A stretch of DNA of 64,000 nucleotides. Origin: Paraoerskovia sediminicola (GTDB lineage: Bacteria; Actinomycetota; Actinomycetes; Actinomycetales; Cellulomonadaceae). The DNA is taken from NCBI RefSeq assembly GCF_030296575.1, contig NZ_AP027729.1, positions 2,790,001 through 2,854,000 of the forward strand, written 5' to 3'. The notes below the pieces were generated by a model, which did no database searches, had not been told where the DNA came from, and saw only the letters and a list, made by a program, of their open reading frames with translations. The translations under genes and the position numbers were made by a program. This document shows positions 10,986 to 22,615 of the stretch, piece by piece; within the stretch, counting starts at the first letter, position 1, and every line of letters starts with the position of its first letter.

Positions 10986-11513
10986 TCAGTCGGCCACCGG
11001 GCGCTCGGCGGCTCCGCCGCTGAGCGCCCGGACGAGGTCCTCCGGCCGCCGCGTCGACACGATCCAGTACGGGGTCGGGTCCGCGGGGTCGGTGACCTCG
11101 ACCCGCACCGCCGCGCGCGTCCACGCACGCAGGCACACGTAGGCCCGGGCGTCGAGCCCGGGTCCGAGCTGCTCGCGCAGCTCGTCACCCCGCAGGACCC
11201 GGCTCTCGCCGAGCAGCGCCACGGGGATCCGGGCGCGACCCGCGCGTAGCTCGTCGTCGACGACGACGAGCGGCGACGTCCACCAGACCAGCGCGGCCGC
11301 CGCGACGATCGCGAGGACGGTCGCCGTCCCCGCCACGACCGTCCCCAGCGGGATCGTCGAGAGGGCGACGAAGACACCGAGCCCGAGGGCGGCGGCGAAG
11401 ACTCCGGGTCCCGGGCGCAGGCGTTCCTGGTGACGGGGCGTCCCGCTCGCCGGTGCTCCCGCCGGGGCGACGTCGTCCGGCATACGGTCCCGGGGTGTCC
11501 CTCGCTGCGTCAT
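10986..11513 (-). CDS. DUF3093 membrane protein
   Basis: A 175-residue protein with two adjacent hydrophobic segments (about residues 38-82, FAAALGLGVFVALSTIPLG then a second ending WWTSPLVVV), followed by a soluble C-terminal domain. It matches the actinobacterial DUF3093 family found divergent from dut. Function is unknown. The ATG (11511-11513) lies 6 bases after GATGAT on the minus strand with no ribosome site, so it may be leaderless. The last codons contain a strong hairpin (10997-11031) that probably ends transcription from both sides. Confidence 0.82.
   Translation of the reverse strand: MTQRGTPRDRMPDDVAPAGAPASGTPRHQERLRPGPGVFAAALGLGVFVALSTIPLGTVVAGTATVLAIVAAAALVWWTSPLVVVDDELRAGRARIPVALLGESRVLRGDELREQLGPGLDARAYVCLRAWTRAAVRVEVTDPADPTPYWIVSTRRPEDLVRALSGGAAERPVAD
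10997..11031. terminator. Hairpin inside the DUF3093 3' end, facing DUF4193
   Basis: CCGGGCGCTCGGCGGC pairs with GCCGCTGAGCGCCCGG across a 3-base loop with one mismatched position. It lies just past the DUF4193 stop and could terminate that convergent transcript. Confidence 0.5.
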
Positions 11514-11600
11514 AGGGCCATCATCCCAGGACCGTGCCGAGGTCATGGACGGTGGTGCGCCGCTCCGGGTCCGGCTGGGTCCCCGGGCACGAGGACCCGC

Positions 11601-11606
11601 TACCCT
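11601..11606 (+). promoter_or_regulatory. -10 box TACCCT, leaderless start of dut
   Basis: TACCCT ends exactly 6 bases before GTG 11613, and no ribosome site is seen between them. It fixes the dut start well inside the longer open frame. Confidence 0.65.
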
Positions 11607-11612
11607 CGGTGC

Positions 11613-12080
11613 GTGCCCGAGAACAGCTCCCGACCCCAGGTCCTGCTCCAGCTGCTCGACGACGTCCCCGAGCCCGCGTACGCCCACCCGGGCGACGCCG
11701 GCGCCGACCTCGTCACCCGCGTGGACGTCGAGCTCGCCCCGGGCGAGCGCGCGACCGTGCCGACCGGGGTGGCGATCGCGCTCCCCGACGGGTACGCGGC
11801 GTTCGTGCACCCCCGGTCCGGGCTGGCCGCCAAGCACGGGCTCACCGTCGTGAACGCCCCGGGGACGGTCGACGCCGGGTACCGCGGCGAGATCAGCGTG
11901 ACCCTGCTCAACACGGACTCGACGATGCCGGTGGTGCTGCGTCGGGGGGACAGGATCGCCCAGCTCGTCGTGCAGGAGGTCGCCCGCGTCGAGTTCCTGC
12001 GTGCGGAGACGCTGCCCGGGTCGCACCGCGGATCCGGCGGGTTCGGGTCGAGCGGCGGCTTCGGCACCGCGGCTCCCTGA
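11613..12080 (+). CDS. dut: Deoxyuridine 5'-triphosphate nucleotidohydrolase (dUTPase)
   Basis: Trimeric dUTPase of 155 residues that converts dUTP to dUMP, keeping uracil out of DNA and feeding dTMP synthesis. The five family motifs can be read in order: AHPGDAGADL, PTGVAIALPDG, HPRSGLAAKHGLTV, NAPGTVDAGYRGE, GDRIAQLV, and the glycine-rich C-terminal arm GSHRGSGGFGSSGGFG that closes over substrate. Start chosen at GTG 11613 because of the TACCCT box 6 bases upstream. A gggggg run inside the gene (11944-11949) is in frame, so not every G run in this sequence is short. Confidence 0.95.
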   Translation: MPENSSRPQVLLQLLDDVPEPAYAHPGDAGADLVTRVDVELAPGERATVPTGVAIALPDGYAAFVHPRSGLAAKHGLTVVNAPGTVDAGYRGEISVTLLNTDSTMPVVLRRGDRIAQLVVQEVARVEFLRAETLPGSHRGSGGFGSSGGFGTAAP

Positions 12081-12189
12081 CCCGGCGCGACCCGACCCGC
12101 CCCCTCGGCGGACTACCCTGGACATCGAGCGCGCCCGGCGGGCGCGCGGCCGCGGAGCCTCGCGGCCACAGACACGGAGGAGATCGTCA

Positions 12190-12996
12190 GTGGGACTGTT
12201 CCGGCGCAAGGCGACGGATGCGACCGCCCCGAAGCCCGAGCCCTCGGCAGGCTCCGAGGCCGGGACCGACGCAGCGGACACCGACGCGACAGCCGCTGCC
12301 GGCGCGACGGCAAGCGGCGGCGAACCGCAGGCGGGCGGCGACGCCGCCCAGGACTCGACGCCGAAGAAGCGGGGCCCGTTCGACTCCGGTGACGTCGAGG
12401 GTCGCGGCAGCCGCATCGACCTCGGTGCCGTCTGGCTCCCCGGCCTGCCCGGCATGGAGCTGCGGATGGAGGCCGACCGCAAGAGCGGCAAGGTGACCGG
12501 CGCCTCGTGCACCTTCCAGGGGTCGGCGCTGCAGATCCAGGCGTTCGCCGCGCCGCGCACCGCAGGCATCTGGGACGAGATCCGGGCCGAGATCGCGCAG
12601 TCCGTCGCCCGCCAGGGCGGCGCGGTCGACGAGATCCCCGGGCCGTTCGGCCGCGAGCTGCTCGCGCGGCTGCCCGCCAAGGGACCGGACGGCACCTCGG
12701 GGTTCCGCCCCGCCAGGTTCGTCGGCGTCGACGGCCCGCGCTGGTTCCTGCGCGGCGTCATCACCGGACGCGCCGCCGTGGACCGTGGGCAGGCCCGCAT
12801 CGTCGAGGCGATCTTCGCCAACGTCGTCGTGGTCCGGGACGAGGCCGCACGTGCGCCGCGAGACCTGCTCGAGCTGACGCTCCCGGGCAAGGGCGTCACG
12901 CCCAAGGTCGCGGGTCCCCAGGGCGCTGAGCCCGAGGTCCCCGGGCAGACCTTCGACCCGCTCACGCGCGGCCCGGAGATCACGGAGACCCGATGA
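12190..12996 (+). CDS. DUF3710 family protein
   Basis: A 268-residue soluble protein. Residues 1-75 are a low-complexity Ala/Gly/Thr/Asp tail; the conserved domain begins near RGPFDSGDVEGRGSRIDLGA and includes the segment GPFGRELLARLP and WFLRGVITGRAA. The role is unknown; in mycobacteria the equivalent follows dut. GTG 12190 has a clear GGAGGAG ribosome site and a TACCCT -10 candidate at about 12115, so it has its own promoter. Its stop overlaps the ATG of the OB-fold gene (ATGA), starting a three-gene run with DUF3159. Confidence 0.85.
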   Translation: MGLFRRKATDATAPKPEPSAGSEAGTDAADTDATAAAGATASGGEPQAGGDAAQDSTPKKRGPFDSGDVEGRGSRIDLGAVWLPGLPGMELRMEADRKSGKVTGASCTFQGSALQIQAFAAPRTAGIWDEIRAEIAQSVARQGGAVDEIPGPFGRELLARLPAKGPDGTSGFRPARFVGVDGPRWFLRGVITGRAAVDRGQARIVEAIFANVVVVRDEAARAPRDLLELTLPGKGVTPKVAGPQGAEPEVPGQTFDPLTRGPEITETR

Positions 12997-13379
12997 GCAC
13001 CGGTGGAACCACCGTCCGGAGCCGAGCCTGGCGCAGCATCTTCGCCTCGCAGGAGGAGATCGCCGCGGGCGAGGAGCGCGACGACGCCGCGAAGCAGTCC
13101 GGCTGCACGCCCGTAGACCAGGTCGGGAACCGCTGCCGGGCATCGATCTCCGGCGTGCTGCGCTCCGTCGTCCTGCGCCCCACCGAGGGCGTGCCCACGG
13201 TCGAGGCCGAGCTGTACGACGGGACCGGCGCGATCGACCTCGTGTGGCTCGGGCGCCGGCGCATCGTCGGCATCGAGCCAGGGCGTCGCGTGCGCGTCGT
13301 CGGGCTCGTGAGCGACATGGACGGTCGCCGCACGATGTTCAACCCGCGGTACGAGCTGCGCGGGCGGCCGGGCGAGTGA
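12993..13379 (+). CDS. OB-fold nucleic-acid-binding domain protein
   Basis: A 128-residue single OB-fold protein. Strand motifs RASISGVLRSVVLRP, VEAELYDGTGAIDLVWLGRR and GRRVRVVGLVSDMDGRR resemble RecG/aaRS-type OB domains. It probably binds single-stranded DNA or RNA, but no partner can be deduced. The start ATG overlaps the DUF3710 stop, and its own stop overlaps the GTG of DUF3159, so the three proteins are likely made together. Confidence 0.82.
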   Translation: MSTGGTTVRSRAWRSIFASQEEIAAGEERDDAAKQSGCTPVDQVGNRCRASISGVLRSVVLRPTEGVPTVEAELYDGTGAIDLVWLGRRRIVGIEPGRRVRVVGLVSDMDGRRTMFNPRYELRGRPGE

Positions 13380-14251
13380 GCGGCACCGAGCACGAACCCG
13401 CCGCTCGGCCCGCAGGCGCGCCCGCCGGTCGGTTGCCCCGGGACGCCGCCGGCATGCGGGTCCTGACCTCCGAGGAGTTCTCGCTCTCGGCAGCGGTCGG
13501 GGGAGTGCGGGGGCTCGTCGAGTCGACCGCGCCCGGGCTCGTCTTCGTCGTCGTCTTCGTGGCGTCCGGCCAGCTGCTCACGCCCGCGCTGATCTCGTCG
13601 GCCGCCGTCGCGGTCCTCGCCGTGGTCGCGCGCCTCGTGCAGCGCACCCCGATCACCCAGGCTCTCGGCGGCATGCTGGGCGTCGGGATCGGGATCGTCT
13701 GGGCCTGGAGGTCCGGCGAGGCGTCCAACTACTTCGTGTACGGGCTCTGGACCAACGCGGCCTACCTGATCGCGCTGGCCGTGTCGGTGCTCGTGCGGTG
13801 GCCCGTCGTCGGTCTCGCGGTCGAGGGGATGAAGGGCGGGTTCGGCCCGACGGCCCCCGAGGACTCATCGGAGCGCACGGACGACCCCGCCTCCGAGCGT
13901 GGCCTCGAGAGCGCTCACGGCACGGAGCCTGCGGACGACGTCGCGAGCGACGGGCGCGACCCGGACCGGGTCGGCGTCCACGTGCAGGACGCGCAGGACG
14001 GGCCGGCGTCCGGCGGCTGGAGCCGGTGGCGCGACGACGCGGTCCTGGTGCGCCGCTACGCGACCGCGACGTGGGTGCTCGTGGCGATGTTCGCGCTGCG
14101 GCTGGTCGTCCAGGTGCCGCTCTACCTCGCCGACCAGGTCGGCTGGCTCGGGACGGCCCGTCTCGTCATGGGCCTGCCGCTCTTCGCGCTGACCCTCTGG
14201 ATCGTGTGGATCCTGGTCAAGCCGCGGTCACGCGTCGCCGGGAGTCGTTGA
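13376..14251 (+). CDS. DUF3159 membrane protein
   Basis: A 291-residue polytopic membrane protein. Hydrophobic segments include LVFVVVFVASGQLL, a pair near ALISSAAVAVLAVVARLV, then IGIVWAWRS and AAYLIALAVSVLV. After a charged acidic loop of about 70 residues two more segments follow (WVLVAMFALRLVVQV; LVMGLPLFALTLWIVWIL). The family is conserved in actinobacteria next to the OB-fold gene and the Trk genes; its role is unknown, and a link to ion or solute transport is only a guess from position. GTG 13376 overlaps the previous stop. Its last 24 bases overlap the convergent TrkA gene. Confidence 0.82.
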   Translation: MSGTEHEPAARPAGAPAGRLPRDAAGMRVLTSEEFSLSAAVGGVRGLVESTAPGLVFVVVFVASGQLLTPALISSAAVAVLAVVARLVQRTPITQALGGMLGVGIGIVWAWRSGEASNYFVYGLWTNAAYLIALAVSVLVRWPVVGLAVEGMKGGFGPTAPEDSSERTDDPASERGLESAHGTEPADDVASDGRDPDRVGVHVQDAQDGPASGGWSRWRDDAVLVRRYATATWVLVAMFALRLVVQVPLYLADQVGWLGTARLVMGLPLFALTLWIVWILVKPRSRVAGSR

Positions 14252-15262
14252 CCGGTCGTCCGTCAGGGGCGGCGGGGCGTCCCCGGCGTGCCGGACGGCG
14301 GGGCTCGCCTCGGAGCGTTCGCCCTCGGGAGCATCGGACGCCTCGGGAGCATCGGGACCGCCGGACGGCGCGGAGTCCCCAGGGCTCGCAGCGCCCGGAT
14401 CCTGTTCCTCGGCCACGTCGCCCCCGAGGGGCTCGTCGTCCCCGACGCCCGCCTCGTCCTCAGCGTCAGCGGTGGCGTCGGCCTCGTCGGCCGCGACCAC
14501 CTCCTCCGGGCCGTCGGCGTCCGCTCCGGGCCCGAGGTCGGACTCGTCGATCGCCGTCACGTCCACCACGTCGACCTGGCCCGTTCCCGGGTCCTCGGGT
14601 GGCGCCGAGACGAGGAGCGACTGGAGCGCCTCCTCGTCGACCTCCCGTCCGGCGACGATCAGCAGCTCATCCCCGGCCTCGAGCGTGTCGTCGACGGTGG
14701 GGGCGAACGGCAGGGCGCCGCGGACGACGGCGGCGAGCACCGTGTCGAGCGGCCACGGCACAGCGCCGACGCGGGCGCCGATGAGCGGCGAGTCGTCGGG
14801 CAGGGTGAGCTCGAGGATGTCGGCCCCGGACTGGTGGAACGTGAAGATCCGGACGAGGTCGCCGACCGCGACCGCCTCCTCGACCATCGACGTCATGATG
14901 CGCGGGGTCGAGACGGCGACGTCGACGCCCCAGGACTCGTCGAACATCCACTCGTTCGCGGGGTTGTTCACCCGTGCGACCGTGCGGGGCACGCCGAACT
15001 CGGTCTTGGCGAGCAGGGAGACGACGAGGTTCACCTTGTCGTCGCCGGTCGCCGCGACGATGACGTCGCACGACTCGACCTCGGCGTCGGCGAGCGACGA
15101 GATCTCGCAGGCGTCCGCGAGGATCCACTCGGCCTCGGCGACCTGGGCGACGCGCATCGCGCCGGGGGACTTGTCGATGAGCACGACGTCGTGGTCGTGG
15201 GCGAGGAGCTCCCGGGCGATCGACCTGCCGACCGACCCGGCACCGGCGATGACCACGCGCAT
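14228..15262 (-). CDS. TrkA-family potassium uptake protein with acidic C-terminal tail
   Basis: Cytoplasmic gating subunit of a Trk/Ktr-type K+ uptake system. Residues 1-130 form an RCK-N Rossmann fold starting RVVIAGAGSVGRSIAREL; an RCK-C (TrkA_C) domain follows to about residue 220 (SPLIGARVGAVPWP, AGDELLIVAG). The remaining 120 or so residues are an unusual Asp/Glu/Ala/Pro-rich tail. Length is 344 against about 220 for the usual protein. It is the second of two adjacent TrkA genes (CeoB/CeoC pair of mycobacteria), translationally coupled to the first by an ATGA overlap. No TrkH/KtrB membrane subunit is present in the window. Confidence 0.9.
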   Translation of the reverse strand: MRVVIAGAGSVGRSIARELLAHDHDVVLIDKSPGAMRVAQVAEAEWILADACEISSLADAEVESCDVIVAATGDDKVNLVVSLLAKTEFGVPRTVARVNNPANEWMFDESWGVDVAVSTPRIMTSMVEEAVAVGDLVRIFTFHQSGADILELTLPDDSPLIGARVGAVPWPLDTVLAAVVRGALPFAPTVDDTLEAGDELLIVAGREVDEEALQSLLVSAPPEDPGTGQVDVVDVTAIDESDLGPGADADGPEEVVAADEADATADAEDEAGVGDDEPLGGDVAEEQDPGAASPGDSAPSGGPDAPEASDAPEGERSEASPAVRHAGDAPPPLTDDRSTTPGDA

Positions 15263-15926
15263 CAGTCGTCCTCCTTGGGGGCGCGGGTGAGCGCACGCTC
15301 GACCGCCTCGGACTCGTCGACGCCCATGAGGACGTGGACGATGTCGTTCTCCTGCAGGAGGGTGGCGGCGCTCGGCACCATGCCCTCCCCGAACCGGGTG
15401 ACGAAGGCGATCTTCGTGCGTGCCGCGGCCTCGATGGCGCGGACGCTGCGCCCGATCCAGTCCGGGTGGAGGTCGACCTGCGCCAGCCGGACCTTCCCGG
15501 AGGGGTCGCGGTACTCGTCGGTGGCGCCGAGGGGAGCATCCTGCGCAGGACCTGGTCGGAGGTCCAGCGCACCGTCGCGACGGTCGGGATGCCGAGCCGC
15601 TCGTAGATCTCGGCACGGCGAGGGTCGTAGATGCGGGCGACGACCTGGTCGACCCCGTACGTCTCGCGCACCACGCGGGCCGCGAGGATGTTCGAGTTGT
15701 CGCCGTCGGAGACGGCGGCGAACGCGTAGGCGTCCTGGATGCCGGCCTGCTCGAGGGTGTCCCTGTCGAAGCCGACGCCCTTGACCTTCTTGCCCGCGAA
15801 CTCCGACGAGAGCCGACGGAACGCGTCCGGGTTCTGGTCGACGACGGCCACCGAGTGGCCACGCCGCTCGAGCGACGCCGCGAGGGTCGCGCCGACACGG
15901 CCGCAGCCCATGATCACGAAGTGCAC
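15262..15926 (-). CDS. TrkA-family potassium uptake protein, frameshifted
   Basis: First TrkA subunit, 221 residues after repair: RCK-N domain beginning HFVIMGCGRVGATLAASL and an RCK-C domain ending ENDIVHVLMGVDESEAVE. The two halves lie in different frames. One extra G in the gggg run at 15531-15534 (C on the coding strand) restores MLPLGATDEYRDPSGK. The start is the GTG at 15924-15926, 8 bases after TATAGC, and there is no ribosome site. It is divergent from the APC permease, with the two promoters back to back in 77 bp. Paired TrkA proteins probably form a hetero-octameric gating ring. Confidence 0.88.
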
Positions 15927-15934
15927 GTGCCGAC

Positions 15935-15995
15935 GCTATACCCATTCGGCGACCTCTCCCCGGGGACGGCGCACTCGTCGGGCCCGGCATAGCAT
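15935..15995. promoter_or_regulatory. Divergent promoters of trkA and the APC permease
   Basis: TATAGC at 15935-15940 (minus) and TAGCAT at 15990-15995 (plus) each lie 8 bases before the GTG starts at 15926 and 16004. Both transcripts appear leaderless, and their upstream elements share about 50 bp. Confidence 0.55.
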
Positions 15996-16003
15996 GGGGC
16001 CTC

Positions 16004-18021
16004 GTGTCGGACATCGCGGACTCTGCCAAGCGGCTCCTCCTGGGGCGGCCCATGCGCAGCGACAACCTCGGGCACACGCTCCTGCCGAAGCGGACGGCGC
16101 TTCCGGTGTTCGCCTCCGACGCGCTCTCCTCGGTCGCCTACGCCCCGGACGAGATCCTCCTGACGCTCTCCCTGGCCGGGCTCTCGGCGGTCATGGTGTC
16201 CCCGTGGGTGGGGTTGGTCGTCGTCGTCGTCCTGCTCACGGTCGTCACGTCGTACCGCCAGAACGTGCGCGCGTACCCCTCCGGCGGCGGGGACTACGAG
16301 GTCGCCACCGTCAACCTCGGGCCCAACGCCGGGGTCGGTGTGGCCTCGGCGCTGCTGGTCGACTACGTGCTCACGGTCGCCGTCTCCATCAGCTCCGGTG
16401 CCCAGTACGCCGCGTCCGCCATCCCGTTGCTCCGCGGTCACGAGACGCTGGTCGCGGTGCTCGTCGTCACCTTCCTCATGGTGGTGAACCTGCGCGGGGT
16501 CCGGGAGTCCGGTCGGTTCTTCGCGATCCCGGTGTACCTCTTCATGTTCGCGATCGGCGCCACGGCACTCGTCGGGTTCTTCCGCTACCTCGGCGGCAAC
16601 CTCGGTGAGTCCGAGAGCGCCGGGTTCCAGCTGATCGCCGAGCCCGGGTTCGACGAGGGGCTCACGGGGATCGCCGGCGCCTTCCTCATCGCCCGCGCGT
16701 TCGCGTCCGGCTGCGCCGCGCTCACCGGGGTGGAGGCGATCAGCAACGGCGTCCCGGCTTTCAAGAAGCCGAAGTCCCGCAACGCCGCGACGACGCTCGG
16801 CCTGCTGGGCCTCATCTCCGCGACCATGCTGATGTCGATCCTGTTCCTCGCGCAGGCGACGGGCGTCCACTACGCGGAGGACCCGCACCTCCAGCTCACG
16901 GACGACGGGCAGCCCCTGCCGGTCGACTACGTGCAGCACCCGGTGATCAGCCAGCTCTCCGAGACCGTGTTCGACGGCTTCTCGCCGGCGTTCTTCTTCG
17001 TCTCCGCGATCACCGGCGTGATCCTGGTGCTCGCCGCCAACACTGCCTTCAACGGGTTCCCGGTGCTGGGCTCGATCCTCGCCAAGGACGGGTACCTGCC
17101 CCGGCAGCTGCAGAACCGCGGCGACCGGCTCGCGTTCTCGAACGGGATCGTGACCCTGGCCCTCGGGGCGATCGTGCTGATCGTCGCGTTCGACGCGCAG
17201 GTCACCCGGCTGATCCAGCTCTACATCGTGGGCGTGTTCGTGTCGTTCACGCTGTCCCAGCTCGGGATGGTCAAGCACTGGAACCGCGCGCTGCGCACCG
17301 CCGTGGACCCGCACGAACGGTCCCGCATGAAGCGTTCGCGCGTCGTCAACGCGTTCGGCCTGGCGATGACGGGGACGGTGCTCGTCATCGTGCTCGTCAC
17401 CAAGTTCACCCACGGCGCCTGGATCGCGATCCTCGCGATGATCGGCGTCTTCGTCATCATGCAGGCGATCCACCGGCACTACGACTCCGTCCGGGACGAG
17501 CTCGCGCTCGGCGACGACGTCGGCGGTGCCCGCGCGCTGCCGTCCCGCGTGCACGCGATCGTCCTGGTCTCGCGGCTGCACAAGCCGACGATGCGGGCGC
17601 TCGCGTACGCCCGGGCGTCGCGGCCGTCGGTCCTCGAGGGCGTGACCGTCGGGATCGACCGGGCCGACGTCGAGGAGCTGACGGCCCAGTGGGACGCGTT
17701 GGACATCCCGGTGCCGCTGCGGGTGCTCGACTCGCCGTTCCGCGAGATCGCCCGGCCCACGCTCGCGTACGTCCGGTCGATCCGCCGCGAGAGCCCCCGC
17801 GACCTGGTGGTCGTCTACATCCCCGAGTACGTCGTCGGGCACTGGTGGGAGCAGCTGCTGCACAACCAGAGCGCGCTGCGGCTCAAGGGCCGGCTGCTGT
17901 TCACGCCGGGCGTCGTCGTGGCCTCGGTCCCGTGGCAGCTCTCGTCGTCCGTGACGAGCGACGCGGACCCGGACGGTCTGGGGTCCCGCGGGCCGTCGTC
18001 CGGCCCCCGACGTCCGGCTGA
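16004..18021 (+). CDS. APC superfamily permease, C-terminal end likely frameshifted
   Basis: Integral membrane transporter of about 672 residues with about 12 hydrophobic segments (for example VMVSPWVGLVVVVVLLTVVT, AAFLFVSAITGV-like stretches) and a soluble C-terminal domain of about 190 residues (HAIVLVSRLHKPTMRALAYARA). It belongs to the amino acid-polyamine-organocation family found beside trkA in actinobacteria; substrate unknown. As printed the frame has no stop before 19489 and runs into the next gene. One extra base near 17941-17955, after VPWQLSSS, would switch to a frame reading RDERRGPGRSGVPRAVVRPP with a stop at 18019-18021, the most natural end. The exact C-terminus is inferred. 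Confidence 0.82.
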
Positions 18022-18098
18022 CGGCCGGCCGGCCGCTAGCCGGCCCTGCCGGGTCGCCCAGGCGGACGCCGCTGCGAAATCGACAGGGGCGCGGCAGG

Positions 18099-18104
18099 GA
18101 TACT
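18099..18104 (+). promoter_or_regulatory. -10 box GATACT, leaderless start of the TRAM methyltransferase
   Basis: GATACT ends 6 bases before ATG 18111 and no ribosome site is seen. It supports an independent start for this gene rather than a fusion to the permease. Confidence 0.5.
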
Positions 18105-18110
18105 GGTCGC

Positions 18111-19489
18111 ATGCCCACCGACGCGACCGCGCCCACCGACCCCACGGCCACCCCGAGCGAGACCGACCCCGCCACGCCGGAGAACGAGCAGGCGGCCGAG
18201 CAGGAGGGGCGGGCCGGCGTCGGCCAGGAGGTCGAGCTGGTGATCGAGCGGGTCGCCCACGGCGGCCACTGCGTCGCCCGCCACGAGGGGCGTGTCGTGT
18301 TCGTGCACCACACGCTGCCCGGCGAGCAGGTCCGGGCCCGGCTCACCGACGCCGCACCGGAGGCGAAGTTCTGGCGTGCGGACGCCGTCGATGTGCTCGA
18401 GGCGTCGCCCGACCGTGTGGCCTCGGCCTGGCCCGCCGCGGGTCCCGGCGGGGTCGGCGGGGAGAGCTCGCGCACGTCGCTCTCGACGCGCAGCGCCGCT
18501 GGAAGGCGAGCGTCGTCCGCGAGCAGCTCGTCCGCCTCGGCGGACAGGACGACGTCGACGGCGGGGTCGCCGACGTGACGGTCGAGCCGGCTCCCGGCGA
18601 CGACGCGCGCGGCGGCCTCGGGTACCGGACCAGGATCGAGCTGGTGGCGGACGACGCAGGGCGGGCCGGGATGCGCCGGCACCGTTCGCACGACGTCGTC
18701 GCGCTCCGCGACATGCCGCTCGCGAGCGAGCAGGTGGCGGCACTCGCGGCCGCCGAGGGTGTCTTCGCCCGGACCTGGCGACCGGGGACGGTTCTCGACC
18801 TCGTCGCCCCGGCGCCCCGGGACGACGCGCCGGAGCCCGTGCCGATGCTGCTGGTGGACGGGGTGCCGTGGCGGGGCGGGCCGGACAAGCGGCCGAACGC
18901 CCGGCGCTCGGTCACCGAGCACGTCGCCGCGGGCGGTCGTACCCATGCCTACCGCGTCGCCGCCCAGGGGTTCTGGCAGGTGCACAGGGAGGCGCCGGGG
19001 CTGCTCGCGGGCGCCGTGCTCGACGCGGCCGGTGACCTCGACGGCGCGACCGTCCTCGACCTGTACTCGGGGGCGGGGCTCTTCACGTCGCCGTTGGCCC
19101 ACGCCGTCGGGGAGTCCGGCCGTGTCGTCGCGATCGAGGGGGACGAGGGCGCCGTGCGCAACGCGCGCCGCAACGCCCACGGTCTGGATCGTGTCGAGCT
19201 GCACCACGGCTCGGTGGCGAGCGTGCTCGCCCGGGGTGAGCACGCGGCGTCGTCCGGGGCGGACGTTGTCGTCCTGGACCCGCCGCGGGCGGGTGCGGGC
19301 AAGAAGGTCGTCGCGGGGATCGCTGCGCTCGCGCCTCGTCGGGTGGTCTACGTCGCGTGCGACCCGGCAGCGCTGGCGCGCGACGTGAAGTACTTCGGCG
19401 CGCGCGGTTACGGGCTCGCGAGCGTGCGGGCGTTCGACCTCTTCCCGATGACGCACCACGTGGAGTGCGTGGCCGTCCTGGAGCGCTGA
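18111..19489 (+). CDS. TRAM-domain class I SAM-dependent RNA methyltransferase (TrmA/RlmCD family), frameshifted
   Basis: RNA 5-methyluridine-type methyltransferase, 459 residues after repair. An acidic 35-residue leader is followed by a TRAM domain (EVELVIERVAHGGHCVARHEG). The SAM-binding domain has DLYSGAGLFTSPLA, the active-site segment VVLDPPRAGAGKK, and YVACDPAALARD with the catalytic cysteine. The frame breaks in the gggg run at 18459-18462: one more G gives VGGGELAHVALDAQRRWK. The gene lies 89 bp after the permease end; mycobacteria have the same pair. Target could be tRNA U54 or 23S rRNA uridines. Confidence 0.88.
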
Positions 19490-19523
19490 GGTCGGGACGT
19501 GGGGGAAGTCAGGGACACCTAAG

Positions 19524-19541
19524 TATCTTGACGTCAAGATA
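19524..19541. promoter_or_regulatory. 18-bp perfect palindrome, candidate operator of aconitase
   Basis: TATCTTGACGTCAAGATA is its own reverse complement. It contains TTGACG (19528-19533), which can serve as -35 for the TATGCT -10 candidate at 19549-19554 (15-bp spacer). A repressor bound here would block the promoter. The cognate regulator is not in the window. Confidence 0.72.
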
Positions 19542-19548
19542 TATGGGG

Positions 19549-19554
19549 TATGCT
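19549..19554 (+). promoter_or_regulatory. -10 box TATGCT of the aconitase promoter
   Basis: TATGCT follows TTGACG after 15 bp. The resulting leader is about 165 bases, long compared with the neighbours, and ends in a GAAGGAG ribosome site before GTG 19724. Confidence 0.5.
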
Positions 19555-19723
19555 CGACCCAGGACGAAGGGGTCGGCGGGAACCGCCACGCATGCCGGTG
19601 CGATCCGCCGTCGAACCCTCCGCACATCTGCACCGCCGTCGCGGCACCGACGAGAGCCGGACCGTCGCAGCGGGTGGTGCAGCCCACCCCACAGCCTGCG
19701 CCAACAGGAGTGAAGGAGACACC

Positions 19724-22497
<2,774 letters not shown>

Positions 22498-22530
22498 CCC
22501 GCGGCCGGGCCTCCCGGCACGCACACTGAG

Positions 22531-22581
22531 GCACGACGGCGGGGCGCTCACCTTCGGGTGGGCGCCCCGCCGTCGTCGTGC
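22531..22581. terminator. Hairpin terminator between acnA and the DUF1801 gene
   Basis: A long GC-rich stem (GGCGGGGCGC pairing with GCGCCCCGCC, extended by GCACGAC and GTCGTGC-like outer arms) around a CTTC loop lies between convergent genes. Confidence 0.75.
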
Positions 22582-22615
22582 CGCTGGTCGTCAGGATCGA
22601 CAGACCCGAGCGAGG

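Noticed and set aside
16004..19489. A single 1161-residue open frame that looks like an APC permease fused to an RNA methyltransferase
   Set aside because: The middle (about 18020-18460) is arginine-rich nonsense in that frame, while another frame holds a proper TRAM domain with its own ATG and -10 box. Two one-base deletions explain the apparent fusion.
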